64,000 bases of DNA from Blastobasis lacticolella (GCA_905147135.1 LR990044.1:8684122-8748121); one strand, 5' to 3'; numbered from the stretch's first letter, positions 31,735-44,739 are shown. The notes: generated from the sequence alone by a model not told the origin. Program-made: numbers and translations.

Positions 31735-33420
31735 TCAAGGTTTCCTTATTATTGTGCCTCACATTGGCGGGGCCACCACTAAGATTGACTGCCAAGGGCA
31801 ATAATGTCGATTAATTGAAAAGTATTTTTCGTACTTTTCTTTTTCACTTATCCCGATCTTCAGCATCCCCACACCATAGGACATTGGCTCTCGCATTCGA
31901 CTCAGCGATGTCAACCCATCGCTTCCTGGGCCTTCCGCGGGATCTCTTTCCTGATACAGGCAGGTTTAGACTCCTGTTTTCCACGTTTCGTTCTTAGACT
32001 CGGTCAAATCCTATAACGCCACACATCAACCGCAGCATTATTATTTCGTTTGCATGAAATTTGCGGACGTGATTCGTCAGCGCCGGCCTAATCTCACAGC
32101 TATAGAGCATCACAGGCCTGATTATGCTCTTGTGCCTTGAGTTTGATCGGAATTTTAGGGTCACAGGTGACTGCCGTGAGCTCACACAATTTGCCCAAGC
32201 TTTAGAGATACTGGATTCGATATCAGGGACTATATCTCCGGTCTCGTGCAGCACGGATTCGAGATATTTGAATTTATCTGTACTATTGACCGCTTCGTTC
32301 GCCTTTACATCGCCGCGCGAGAGTGCCCCACCCCCAGTAAATGAGGAAAATAGGAATTTCTTGTTTCTGGGAAATTTCTATTTTCCTTGTTAATTCTTCG
32401 GCGGACTTTCGAGGTGCCATGTGTTGTTCGTCCGAGTTTGAGGATGGATGGAGAGCTCGGAGCTTAGTGGTTAGAAGTGTCGCCTTTGCGATTCAATCAA
32501 GGCCTTCGGCTGCCTCCACGTACTCCAGGCTTTTACTTCTTAAAGTCCATTACTTAATAGACGGCTCGCAACATTCTGCAGCAGGCCGTCTACTACTTAC
32601 TCGGACTCTGTGCTGTGTTGTGAGGCTTTCCCGCTGAATTACCGTACAGTTTTATATGGCCGGTATCACGTCTTCAGATCAGTGGGTAGTCGATTTGTGA
32701 TTGCGGGCCACTTTTGTACATGATAAGATGTTGGGGCTCTTTCTTAAAAAATGTGTTGACTACAAAATGTGTTCGGAGAATTTCATCGTTTACTGTTTTA
32801 CTGATCGTAGCCAAATCCTCCGATAACCCGCTTAAACTCCTGGCTCCTCTGGCCTCCGTGGCCGTTGAGGTCTGCACCAATCACGATTTGTTCAGAAGAT
32901 GTTATACGTCGCAGGGTGTCTATGACGCTATTCCAGAAGCCAGTCTATTCGGTCCAGAGGAGCATATGCGCTGACGAGGTTATATGCTGATCATTCTATC
33001 AGTGCCTTAATCATTATTTAATGCGTAACACAACAAACAATCCGGAATTCGTCCATACCACTATGCTGACCCCATTCCTCCCTTTTGGCGATCCCGTGTA
33101 TGCTAACTTTTAACCCCCCCCCCCCCCCTATGTTCCTGGACTTCGTGCCCTGCCACCTAAGTTCTTTGATAAACACTACCTCCTTCAACTAGTTTTTTTA
33201 ACCCTGCCCGCGCTTGGCAGGGTAGCCCTTGCGATTTTGTCACAGGTTTAGTGCGATGTACTTGCGCGTCGTTATCCTGCCATGTTAAAATTTGTGCGTT
33301 GTTTGACTTCCGTCTGCCCAGCACAACCCGTTAGGGAAAAGCCGATTTCACTGGAGCCTCGTCCCTCTGTCCATGAGCAGGTGAGGTTGACTTGGGCCCT
33401 TAAGATGGAGGTTGCGCCGC
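31735..33420 (-). pseudogene. RTE-like LINE relic upstream of copy B
   Basis: Counterpart of 21005-22740. Minus-strand pieces include the RT tail (VMLYSCEIRPALTNHVRKFHANEIIMLRLMCGV, about 32110-31995) and the endonuclease (VNTFFKKEPQHLIMYKSGPQ, SQIDYPLI, about 32880-32674). It has different point changes from the A relic and a run of 15 C at 33114-33128 where A has 'ccctcccc'. Non-functional. Confidence 0.8.
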
Positions 33421-33530
33421 ATAATCTCTCCTTACACAACCTTATTATTTTATAGATAACACGAATGTAATAGATATCTCCGAGATATAGCTCCGCCAAG
33501 ATAAGGCACATTTCGTATAATAAAACTTAA

Positions 33531-36500
33531 ATGCAAGATAACATTATCACAGTCGTGATAGAAACAACAGAGAAGTTTGCCGAAATGAATCGAATAGTAA
33601 GACCCAACGATGCCGTGCATTTCTACATGAGCGAACTGACTCATCGCCTAGTGACAGAATCTGGGCGTCCGTCAGACAGATTTCACTTGGGAAAGCTTAT
33701 ACTGCAGGGGCTCAGCGACGCACCGGATTTAATATTACAGGTACTACTAATACAAAAACTTCTAGTTATGGTTTGTGATTGTATACACTTTTTTATTTGC
33801 TACGTTGAGCGGAAGTTGCGAGCTGTCAGCGTAACCGCAAAAGTGATTTTCATCCCTTCGTGATTCGTCCGTGATTCTAGTGTTGCCTACGCGAAGATTC
33901 AAAAGAACGTTTCTCGCTCGTACGATTCGGATGTGGAATGACCACCTGCCGCAGTGTTTCATGACATGACATGGTTCGTTCATGAGGTATAATACAGGTC
34001 CATAAGCGGCGGTGACCACTTTCCATCGGTGGCCCGCATTCCTATTTATCTGCCGTATTTTATTTAAAAAATCCATTGCGGGTTTACCACAATATTTAAT
34101 TGAATCAGAAAACGTCAATGTCAAGTCCAGAATGTTTCAGCAATTGGTCAATTTGATATACCTATTTAAAATTATACATAATTGCATTACTGTCAATGTC
34201 AATGTCTATAATATTTATTTTAGATCCGCCCCTAATATAAATCAATTATTCGTTGACACATAGATCGACGGCGCCACTGGTGCGCGCGAGAGCAGCGCGT
34301 CGGTGCTGCGGCGCAGCGTGAAGTGCGCGCGCGCACTGCGGGCGCGGGGGGTGCGACGCGGGGATGTAATGGTGTTCATGGCGCCAAGCTACCTAGACCT
34401 CTGCATACCCTACTATGCTGCGCTCTATCTAGGTCTGGCCATCGCGCCCGTTGACTGGAAGTTGACTATCGGTGAGTAATTGGGTATTTCCTCATTGGTC
34501 AAGGCGCATTAACGAAACTGCACTGCTACTTTTTCTGGCGATGCTACATAATGCGATATTTCTTATACGATTTCGTCACAAAATAAAGAACGGCCGCCCC
34601 AAGCAGAAGGTCCACTGGAAACAATGCGCCATTTCCGTCACGCACACATTGACGTTACATTTACAGGTATTCTCAAGCAGTGTCAAGCAGTGCTCGGTTG
34701 CGATTGTTAACGCGAGTACTCGTTTTGGTGTCGACTTAAATTGAATATTATTTAATGAAACGATATTATTATTGATAAAAAAAAAGTACCAACTTGTACG
34801 TAACTAAGATTACTTAATATCATACAAGCAACGCACGTCGCACGCAGAGTTCAAGAACTGATAGGTGACTATTTCAGAGTTTGAGGCTAGTCGAACTACA
34901 GCACCGCTACGAGTTCTAATGCCGAGGGTGAAGCGAGGTTGACCAAGGTCTTTCGCTATAGACCCTAGGACTAGTTGAACAGTTTCTATCACCACGTGAC
35001 AGTTTTTAACAGAATAAGTAACCGTAATGGCTACCTTAATGGTTTCTAGTCGGAAATGCCTGTATAGTCTAATATAAAAAAATCGTTTCCTGTCCATCAT
35101 CAGATCAACTGACTAATACCATAATATTGCATTTTCATCAATTTACATGTTTATGAAATTTTCAATTCAATTGATTACCGGGAAGTGGGTCAAATCACAG
35201 GTCAGGGAAAGGTTATTCTTAGGGTCTAATGATATAATCAGATGGCGATGAATTTTGAAAAAGTGAATTCATTAAGTACTATTTTTAAAATTCATAATAA
35301 ATGCAGTAGCAACCCTAGTGAGTCGTCAAGTTTAAGTAAAATAATTTTCGAAGACGACGGGAGTGGACCTTCTGTTAGTTTTCTATTTTGTGATTTCGTA
35401 TATCTATAGATGTCTAAATTTTCTATACAAAGTATAAATTAAAGCCGCCTTCCTCGTCTGTTTGTCTGTGTGTAAGTATTTCCGCTAACTCCTCCTAAAC
35501 CACGCAACCATCTTGTTTTCACCATCAGTTAGATAATTTTTTACCGAAAGTTTACAAATATAACACATGTATTTATAGTATGGAGAAGCTGAGAAAACCC
35601 ATGCGATGCTGGAGTAGGTCGCTAGCAAACAATAATTCACGAATTGCCTCACTGCAGTGTCGTTTCAATGTGTATGGTCCTGTGATATGGATCGTTTACC
35701 ATTCAAAGATTGTTTTAAACAAAATGTGATTATATTTTAGTGGAATTGCAACATTTCTTCTCAATTAATAGACCAAAAGTTATATTCTGTGAAAGCAATA
35801 AAGTAGCAGACGTGCAAAAGGTCTTGGAGACGTTGAAACTCGATGCTGATATCCTTGCATTCGATCAAACTGACGATCGAATTTCGAGTTTCCAGCAATT
35901 TCTACAAATGCATGGCAATGATGAGTCAATCGATGATTTCAAGTGAGTAATTTTATTTTATATATATTAATTTAATTTGCCAACAGATTTACATAAACGT
36001 AGAGCTAGTAACAGGCAAACCTTACATGCACTATATAAATCGTGCTTATAACGTACTAATCTATTACATTAAAATATATAATGAGACTTAAGCAATTTAG
36101 TTAGAAAAAACATCTAAACTTATAGACTTATATAATCATTACTAATTGACTTAGAACCTTTTCGACAACACACAGTACATATATCGCACCCAAATCACGA
36201 ATCCCACAAAGGTAGGCAGCGCTGTGAGAATTGTCGATGATACTATGCTCACAAGTGGTATTGAGCCGCTGTGTGTTCTACCGCTTGTACAACGGTGTCT
36301 GTTCTGAAGAACTGTTTGACATAGCTACATTCTATCATCGCACCGCTCGCCATCGACAGGGAGTTCATCCTCACACCTTGGAGCCAAATTGGTCGCGAAA
36401 TGTGCGGTTCCAAAGGAACTTTCTCCCACGCACACCAAGGTTGTGGAATGAACTACCTGGAGAGGTTTTCCCTGGAGAGTACAACATGGAGTTCTTCAAG

Positions 36501-39500
36501 AAAGGTTTTTACGGGGTCGGCAACGCGTGGGTGATGCCCCTGGTATTGCAAACGTCCATAGGCTGCGGTGACTGCTTACCATCAGGCAGGCCGCATGCTT
36601 ATTTGCCACATTAGCGGTATAAAAAAAAAAGGCAGCGATCATCCAGTGTTACAAGCTACCGCCTCGCCACGCTAGCGCCTCTTTTTGCCTCTAGACTGCC
36701 CTTTTTGAAGGTAATTTATCAGTAAATATCCTGCTAGGACGCCCTATGCTGAATTTTCATTTTAATTCGAACGAAGAATCCTGGTCACAAATAAGAAACA
36801 CAAAATCTATATTATTTATATATATACTAACCTGTGTGTCACAATAAAAGTATTTGATTTGATTTGATTTTATTTTATTTCTATATTAATCTATAAAATT
36901 GAAACCATTCTCTGTAAACGCAATGCAATATATGAAATGAACGATATCTTTAATATTTTACACTTACAATTGAGGATTAGAGAATTGTGTGCACATAGTC
37001 TCAAGTTTGTATTATATAGTAGTGTAACTCTAATTAATAAAATTTTCTCATCTCACTCAAAAAATAAATTCTCTACTGAACAGAATGTCAGAATTCTGCA
37101 TAAAAAAACTGCATTTCTGTATTACTCGAATCCATTCATGGAGAGACTTGGTCCACGTATCGACTGATGAGAACAAAAGTAACCAACTCATCATCTTTGT
37201 TTTTCCAGGGCTGAAGATTTTGATCCAGAAGATACAATAGCATTCCTTGTACCCACCAGCGGCACAACAGGCCTTTCTAAGCTAATTTCATGCTGCCACA
37301 AAAGTATTGTCATCTCTGGAGTTTACTATTTGTAAGTTGTGTTGTTGTTTGACGGGGTTTCATTTCGGTGTTTACTATCAGTATATACAGCCCTCAATAG
37401 GGCCCTGCGTGCTAATTCTACTTTATCAGTAACAAGTGCTTCCACAAACTACAGGCGAAACACATTCCTACGGTTCGCTTGTAACTTTTTCAATGGGTTG
37501 TGCAAGGAAAGCAACATTGATTTATATAACACTAAATTTGAAACAGGGAGGCGGTAGTTGACTCGGTCTTTCTTAGACGGTACCCCCTGAATTGTTACCA
37601 CTTAAGTAACCATACATATTATTTTATTGACAAAATAGTTAGTGAGAAATGGGTTGTTGTCGGCACGTAGAATGTACATTGGGAATAATGTAAGCGCATT
37701 CTTCTTTCTTTTCTTTTATTTTTTTTGGAGGCGCAATAATTTCATCTTGTATTCTGTCATTATATAACTGTAGTACAGTTTTACTTTCCTTTTATTTTTA
37801 TTTTGTTGTTACTAGCCAGGACCTGTAGTTGACTTGTTGATTCTAAAATAATATATAGTCATCGAGGTATTCATACCTTGTAATAATAATAACTGTTGAA
37901 TAAAGGATTACGGGGCCGATAAATAACATACAGAGGATAGTTTATATTTAGCTTTACAGCTTGTATTTCATCGAAGGCCGCGGAAGGAAGTAAAGTTCGG
38001 ATCCTAGACCACAGACTAAAGAGAGAAGGTTGTGTGAGTGTTGCCATTAGGAGATTGGTTTTGTAGAGGAATTTGTCTATATTCCAACAATAACAAACAA
38101 ACTTACATTTACCTTTCTGTTTATTTCATCATCGTGTAAGCTTTGTAACTTTCTGTTTAACAGCTCAGTTTTCAACAACTTCCCGACACCTACAAACATG
38201 GCCTTAATCTTGTCCCCGTTGCAATGGATGTCAGCTGTAATCGCCATCAATTTCACGCCAATACTTCGAATGACAAGACTTCAAACTTCAAAGGAATTCA
38301 CTAAACAGCATAGTTATGATCTTATTAATACATACAAGGTAATATTTTTGTCGCAATCACACCATGTGAACTATACTTAAACTACCATGAGTCGCTTCTA
38401 GTGCCTCACAGCACATGTGATGCTGTGCAATGTTTTAGATATTTTAATTATTAATGTTTCCGTTGTCTGTAACTGTTATTGTGTCGTGGTGTGCTATGTG
38501 CAATAATTTCTTTCTTTCTTTCTTAATTATCTTAAAAACACAACGTTAATCAATTCCTAATCAATATAATATACACTTACAGCCGACTTTTACGCTGGTT
38601 AGTCCAACTTTTATGACCATGCTTACCAACAACAGCGAAACATGTGACTTTACATCTTTCCGGTGCATTTTCCTGGGTGGCAGTGCGGTGTCTGTCGAGC
38701 TGATTGAAAAGCTTAAGGTAAAACACACTTCAATTACCAAAATAAAGCTAGCGGCCAAAATCCATTTTAGGCTAATCTTTTGACTTAGAAACTTTGTCTG
38801 GCCTAGGTCAAACTGATTTTAAATAGAAGTTAATATAATAATGGTCACTGTTAGTAAAACCTATGGTTAATCCCAATTTATGGTTAGTACCTCGGTCTTT
38901 TGTCTTGTAAAAACCTCATCTCTTTGTTAAAATAGTAGGTTACGTAATCTTACCTAACGAAATCATCTTTAACAATTGTTCAATATCAAACTAAACTCGC
39001 GTTCTTTACACATATTATTATATTAGACGGGAAAACAAATCATAAAGGTACGTCGCGTCCAAGTCCCGTTCATCACAGGCCAAACTAGTTTGTTCTACTT
39101 TAACGACTACGTCAAAATACTATGATTTGACCAACTTAATACAATTTCAGATTTTGGCACCTGATGCTACCGTTTTAAACGTATATGGAATGAGTGAACT
39201 ATCTGGTTTTCTACTCGACCCTACCTCGGACGTGACCGGATCAAGTGGAAAACCATCTGGGCATCTTCAATATAGGGTAAGTTCCCCCGCCCAAAGGATC
39301 CGAATAACGAGTGGTGATGATTAATTTTAACTCAGACGAAAATAGAAGGAGTTATAAATTTGACGTATCTATCTTTGTATCAGTGTGTCTCTAACGGACA
39401 AGTGACAACCACGCGATCTGACAACTTTCTATTTTAATATAGCTCTTATTGTGTAAGCTACTTTATGCCCGAGATATGGTCTGCGTGGACAATAGAACAT

Positions 39501-41916
39501 AAAGAAATACGTATTCTTTCAAAGACCACATAAATCATAAGTACATCTGCGGTACAGAATATACAGCCAACTGCTCCTAATAATTTGATAATTTGATTTT
39601 ACAGCTAGTGGCTACTGATACGGGTAAAGATATTGTTGAGGCCAACGTGACAGGTGAATTATGGGTGAAAGGACCAGCAGTTATGAAGGTAGGTGAAAAC
39701 TGGCTGATGATCATGAAATATATGCTGAATCAGGATGTGAAATGGAATTTATATTTACAGGGCTATTACAGGAACGAAGACGCTACAAAAGAAACCATTA
39801 ACGAAGATGGCTGGCTCAAAACTGGTGATCTGTTATATAGGGATGACTACTGGAACTTTTTCTTCGTTGAACGCTACAAACTATTACTCAAATACAGGAA
39901 CCATCACGTAATATACACAGTTTTTTTTTATTATTATACTAGCCAGGTATTTGGACCCCTCCTTTTTGACGATTGAAAGAGATATACAATGTGCTACTCA
40001 ATAAATACATTTTGACTTTGACGTTGAATGGGGATAATAGTGTGGAATGACTATGATAGAGGCAGATTGAAGTTGGGTAATGTTCAAAATACACAACATA
40101 TTTACTCAGTCCGTCATCAATAGATTTTCGAGACGCTCTTGCGAAGACAAGCTGTTTCAGATATCTCCTTCGGAGATAGAAGAAGTGATCCGTGGGCACC
40201 CGAGTGTGGAAGAGGTGGCGGTGGGCGGGCTCCCGGACCCGGAGTGCGGAGAGCTGCCCGTCGCTTGCGTCGTGCGCCGCCAAGGCAGCGGGGTCGCCGC
40301 CCAAGACATCAAGGACTTAGTTAAAGGTTCGAGATCACCTTCAATACTGAAACCCCTTATTCCTATCATCATTACAGTTTCAGCAGAGGACGTCACACAG
40401 GTTCGCGTTTGTACCGTCTGCATTGAGGCTGCCTCTTATCAAAGAATATTTGCATCTTAGTCTTTGTCTAATATTTTATTGTCCTTTATGTTTTACTAGC
40501 TTTTGCTTCGCGACTTCGTCCGCGTCAAATTTGGTTTTGACGAAGTTGCAATGTAACACCATTACAATATTACTACTTAAATCACGGTTATGTTCCGGGG
40601 GGGTTCTAACGTTCACGACGCGTTCCCACGAGAACCATATTGAATTTCGGGATGAATTATAGCCTATGTGCTATTCTGGGTTATAAGCTACATATTTGCC
40701 AAATTTCATCAAAATTCGTTAATACTTAATGTTTGAAGGTGCGACAAACATCTATAGCATCCATTTATCCATCCATCCTTACAAACTTTCGTATTTATGA
40801 AATAATGGGATCTCTCTCTCTACCTCTCTTTCTCTAGTCTTACCCCATTTTATTTAGTATAAAATTTATCCGTGCTATTCTTTTTATTTTTTTTACATAA
40901 ACAATATAATTTTTATTGAGTTATTTAGTATCATTATCTATCATCAGCCTTTCCACTGCCGTGCATAGAGCACGCAGCCACCACCACCTGCAGCCTTTCG
41001 CAAATCGTCGCTTCTTCGTCGGAGGGCGTCGTAGTATTCCTCGCTTTTCCCAAGTCGTGGACTTAACCCAAGAATAGGTTTACCTCAGATTTGTCGGTTT
41101 TTCGACATATAGAGCTACCTACCTTTTTTTTTTTTTTTATATCATATGTTAGGCAAACAGGCAAGCGGGCCACCTGATGGAAAGTGGTCACCACTGCCTA
41201 TAGACATTAGTAACACCAAGAGTATCGCTAATGCGTTGCTCACCTCTATAACACGTTGCTCTGGCAGCAAAAAGCAAATGCCACTCCACTGCCAAAGCCA
41301 CGGTTCCCCAAATCCCCACCCCATGGAGCACTTACTATGGAAACCTTACTCACCGGCAGAAACACAATACTATTTAAAAGAGTATTATTTAGCTGCGATA
41401 TTCTGTAAGGTGGAGGTACTTCCCCAGTCGGGCGGCTCCAATTCGAACGAGATACCCCGCTATGCCCTACCTCACCTAACCTACTGCACTTCAATCTGCA
41501 ATGTTTCTCTGCTAAATCAAGTATTACAGTTCACTGTCCAATCGTTGAAGTGTAACTGCAATCACATTATCCACATCGTTCATTATAGTTCAGCTGAATA
41601 TGCCATCTCCATGCTTAGAGATCACAGGGTAGAAATACTCATCAGAAAATACTGCCGCCTATTTTCTGTTTGCGAAGATTTGGTCGCTAGCTTGTCTGCT
41701 TCTACATTATTAGTCACCTATTACGACACCTTTTCCTTCCAGTAGGACACTCAAATAGCAATATAAAATAAATAAACCTTTTCATCAGGAACGCTGACGG
41801 ATACTAAGCAACTGAGAGGTGGTGTTATCTTCCTGGAACAATTGCCGCTAACACCGTCAGGGAAAATAAATCGCACGCGCGTTAAAGAGTTGATACGCAG
41901 TATGGCTAGAGAATAA
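33531..41916 (+). CDS. Luciferin 4-monooxygenase-like AMP-binding enzyme, copy B
   Basis: Eleven exons: 33531-33740, 34264-34471, 35741-35942, 37209-37331, 38164-38338, 38583-38717, 39151-39276, 39605-39688, 39761-39907, 40161-40326, 41789-41916. Every exon has the same length and phase as in copy A, giving 567 residues without a break. The key motifs are the same: FHLGKLILQGLSDAPD, TSGTTGLSK at 223-231, YGMSE, GELWVKGP, TGD, VERYKLLLKYRNHH and PTGKINR with the A10 lysine. It differs from A by scattered replacements (for example RSVK for RSVR and GVRRGDVMVF for GLRRGDVMVI in exon 2, IDDF for VDNF in exon 3). It also ends MARE with no peroxisomal signal. Probably a recent paralogue with the same biochemical role. 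Substrate unknown. Confidence 0.92.
34577..35392. mobile_element. TIR element in intron 2 of copy B
   Basis: 816 bp, absent from copy A, where 'atttcgt'-like sequence runs straight into 'atatctatag' (near 24000). The ends are cacaaaata and tattttgtg, flanked by direct repeats of atttcgt (7 bp, or 8 bp if one boundary base is counted), a size fitting hAT-type insertion. A related fragment in reverse orientation lies at about 46850-47040, sharing 'cattgacgtta', 'caagcagtgctc' and 'cgcgagtact'. The right part contains 'catcatcagatcaactgact', like the inverted repeat at 44093-44240. No transposase is encoded. Confidence 0.88.
36222..36630 (+). mobile_element. 5'-truncated LINE insertion in intron 3 of copy B
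   Basis: 409 bp ending in ten A and flanked by a 7-bp direct repeat, ggcagcg (36215-36221 and 36631-36637). Copy A has the uninterrupted site near 24780. The plus-strand 127-codon frame (36231-36614) is the C-terminus of a LINE reverse-transcriptase protein: NVRFQRNFLPRTPRLWNELP and VFPGEYNMEFFKKGFY, then the tail. Target duplication plus poly(A) are the marks of target-primed reverse transcription. It is a different family from the 8.7-12.2 kb LINE; its tail recurs at 4440 and 19740. Confidence 0.93.
40490..40800. repeat. Dispersed lepidopteran-type repeat in intron 10 of copy B
   Basis: Begins 'actagcttttgcttcgcgac' plus 'ttcgtccgcg' and continues through 'gaattatagcctatgtgcta' and 'ttgccaaatttcatcaaaat', which I recognise as a very common dispersed repeat of moth and butterfly genomes. 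Copy A keeps only its first 16 or so bases (near 30121) and then jumps to sequence matching 41544, indicating a deletion in A. Confidence 0.65.
41124..41498 (-). mobile_element. Poly(T)-led dispersed repeat, copy 2
   Basis: A run of about 15 T is followed by 'ggcaaacaggcaagcgggcc' and about 340 bases matching 54999-55335 closely and 20764-20985 partly. Read on the minus strand it is a poly(A)-tailed retroelement, either a SINE or a LINE 3' end. The 199-codon plus frame at 41146-41745 runs through it and intron sequence and is not a gene. Confidence 0.8.
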
Positions 41917-42228
41917 GCAAGAAACACTGCTAACAATGAATGTATTGGATAATAGAACTTTTAGAAAATAGAAATAATATACCGTCATGGGTTGCCAATC
42001 GGCTCTCGTCCGTTACCAGTCTCAGGGTCCACAGCGGAAGACCGTCGTCAACCTCGCTTTGCCAACGGTATTAGCAGACACAGCTACCGAGTGGCAGCTC
42101 TACCCAATATGTTTAATTGGTTGAACAGATAGTTGAACATCCTGCAGTGGATGCGTTGGATGACGTTGCTGAAGTTTAATAGCCGCAAAGTACAAAACGG
42201 TTATCTATCCAGGTTCGAATGTAGTACG

Positions 42229-42234
42229 AATAAA
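42229..42234 (+). promoter_or_regulatory. Polyadenylation signal, copy B
   Basis: AATAAA about 310 bases after the copy B stop codon, at the position matching that in copy A. Confidence 0.6.
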
Positions 42235-42403
42235 TATATATTAAGTAATAATAAAAAGAGTATTAATAAAAGCAGTGTGTAAGAACTTAAAACTATTTTT
42301 ATTTATTTATACCTCTGTGTGGTACTGAAGGACAGATAAAGTTAAACAATAAAAGTATACACAGTATTTACTATTTTGATAAAAATTATCTAGCGATATG
42401 TAA

Positions 42404-42614
42404 CTACATTAACCATTAATTGAACAAGAGCCTATATTCAGTGAATGTAAGTGTAAGATGAAAGTTATAGTGTTCTAAAAGGTGACGATATGATTGTGAA
42501 ATCATGGTCGCGGGGGAAAAATTGGTACAAGTGAAGAGTTTGTGAGTATGTAAAGTATGATAGTGTTGTCGAAATATGGTGAATGGATTACTTCATATAT
42601 TTGTAAATAGCCAG
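42404..42614. other. Intergenic DNA after unit B
   Basis: AT-rich single-copy-looking sequence; nothing recognised. Confidence 0.4.
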
Positions 42615-42945
42615 GTGTCTAAAAAGTCTTGCCTTGCCGTTCACAAAGTTGAGAAGTGCTCGTTCCAACATTAATGTATGGAAGCAAAAGAAGAAAGTAC
42701 GAAGTATAATAAATGCAGTACAAATGAGAGCGTTAAGAAATATGGAAGGAGAATATAGTTCAATTCACGAACATATCGGAGATATTTTAAAGGATGATCA
42801 GATCAAAAGTACACCGAACGACAATAATAAAGGTTGATGAGTGTGGATGAGGCGGGAGAAATTTGACAGGACCGTAGCAAGTGGAACAATGTGGTCTCTG
42901 CCTGCCCCTACGGGTCAAAGGCGTGACGTTATGTATGTACTAAAA
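42615..42945 (+). pseudogene. LINE RT C-terminal fragment with 3' UTR
   Basis: A 67-codon plus frame (42634-42837) contains INAVQMRALRNMEGE, similar to the 'NAV.MR.LR.M.G' C-terminal motif of RTE-like reverse transcriptases. The downstream 'gaccgtagcaagtggaacaa' and 'tgtggtctctgcctgcccct' lead to an 'atgtatgta' end, as in LINE 3' ends widespread in Lepidoptera. A minus-strand scrap of the same tail is at 49235-49320. Confidence 0.65.
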
Positions 42946-44092
42946 TTATTATGATCTAAGACTGACTGGTTTTGTTTGAAATCGGGTTTGACTTGGCCCT
43001 TAACATATTTATTTATTTGAGTTTTACAGCAATCACATTTGGTTACAATATAGAAAAACAGAGACAAGAGGTTGGGTTTAAGTTATATTATCAACTATAC
43101 ATAATCCATGTAGATCGCAGTGGTGAATATTCTGCGATATCTGCGTTCTCTCTTTGACAGAGTTACTTTGTCTCCCGCAAGCTAGGACATTCGTCAATGT
43201 AAACGATTGGTGCTTTTGGTTTGTATTCTATCTTGCCAGTTATCCAGTTCCAGTGCCAGTACTATCCTGTTAGTTAGTTATACGGCTAATCGTATTCAAG
43301 AGTGCGGGTGCACCGATTTTATAAATAATAAAAATAAATAAATAATAAAAATAAATAAATAATAAATAAATTAAATATTTATTTTCTCTTCACATAGGTG
43401 GGTAGATCAAATTTACAATAGAAACAATTTAACGTAAGTATAGTAAAAACCTGTGTGAGAGACTGGTGTCCGCACTAGGTAATAAATACCTGTCTTACAG
43501 ATCACCAGGCCCCCAGACTATTGGAGTGTAACCTAGTGCAAAAATTGCTTACTCTATGTTAGACATAAATATAACATGAGAAGTAATCATTTAGAAAAAA
43601 TAAAATAATATAAACATTGAGAATAATTAAAATAATAAATTAAATTAATTTGATATGATTCTGATCTTGGCATTATCCGGTTTTAGTTCACCTTTGAAGA
43701 TCCAGATTTGATCGATCAAATGATTACAGTAGAGCGACACCGATGGCCTTGATACAAATAGGTGATATACTGATAAATTTTCTAGTGATGCGACATCACT
43801 CGATAATCGATGTTTTATATAAATTTAGTCTTAGATTAACCTAGTTGAACTTAGTTAAGTTATGTTATTTTCCACTAATATTGTACCATGTTCATGTCAA
43901 ATAAATCGATGTCGATATTTATTTTTGTCACTTGTCCGAATTTTCCTTAATTCAATTCATTTATTTTGATAAACATAAATTTACACGTCAAATATCATTA
44001 AATTCTTGAGTAGTCATTATTCTTAATAATAATAATAATATGACATAGCTTACGTCCAGGACAGGTCGACGTGGTAATTTCGCCTTCCTTCT
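42946..44092. other. AT-rich intergenic DNA with simple repeats
   Basis: An A/T simple repeat (units aataaata/aaataaata) covers 43318-43378, and an 'aataataat' run lies at 44025-44041. No gene is recognised. Confidence 0.5.
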
Positions 44093-44240
44093 CCATCATC
44101 ACATCAGCTGACTAACACCACAATATTAAATAGTCATCCAGGTATTCGATTAAATTAAAATTTTGCATACTTACACGTCTAACTCAGATGACCATTCAAT
44201 ATTATGGTGTCAGTCAGCTGATCTGATGATGGAGACGTAA
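44093..44240. mobile_element. Short inverted-repeat element
   Basis: 'ctccatcatcacatcagctg' plus 'actaacaccacaatatt' at the left is matched, inverted, by 'aatattatggtgtcagtcag' plus 'ctgatctgatgatggag' at the right, with three or four mismatches. A similar end is found inside the intron 2 insertion of copy B near 35093. Probably a MITE of that family. Confidence 0.75.
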
Positions 44241-44683
44241 GATGGCCAAAAGATCTCTTAAATAAAACAACGCAATTCTATTGAGTTTAGACTCGTTTGA
44301 TTTGTGACGAAGACTAGTTCTAGTAGGTAACCGGGTTCTGGCGGTGGAGCCGGATGGTGGCCAGAAGATTCCAAGTGCGTTAGTTACATTCATTATGGAT
44401 TATATGAGGTCTGATATCCTGCTCTTTCGTGCATTCCGGCAACCGTGCTTTACTAATGAAAGAAAAAGAATAAAAGAAAAGAAAAGACATCAACTGTCTT
44501 CACCACCACCATCATCATCATCACCGACTGTCTGTATACAATAAGATATGTAGTAGCAATAGTGTTGAACGTGTGTGAGTTCGTACAAACATGTGTTATG
44601 TCAGTTATGTCATTATAGAGGAAGATTCGGACAAATTATAGTAAAAATACATCGATTAGGCACGTGGTGGATGCAGCACTAAG

Positions 44684-44700
44684 CGGGGGGGGGGGGGGGG
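44684..44700. repeat. Poly(G) run
   Basis: An almost pure run of about 17 G followed by another G-rich block (44710-44720). This could form G-quadruplex structure, or its length may be a sequencing or assembly uncertainty. Confidence 0.7.
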
Positions 44701-44739
44701 CTATGCGGGTGTGGGGGGCGTCCCCCTGCCGCGCGTACG

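Larger units (their letters stand above)
31445..42403. repeat. Segmental duplication unit B
   Basis: Direct copy of unit A (20413-30952) that contains the RTE-like relic and the complete copy B gene. It is slightly longer because of insertions in introns 2, 3 and 10, partly offset by lacking the intron 4 and intron 6 elements of A. Homology ends at about 42403, after which the sequence is unrelated to the linker at 30953. Confidence 0.92.

Noticed and set aside
41146..41745. 199-codon plus-strand frame in intron 10 of copy B
   Set aside because: Its first half is the poly(T)-led retroelement also seen at 54999-55335; the second half is ordinary intron sequence shared with copy A.
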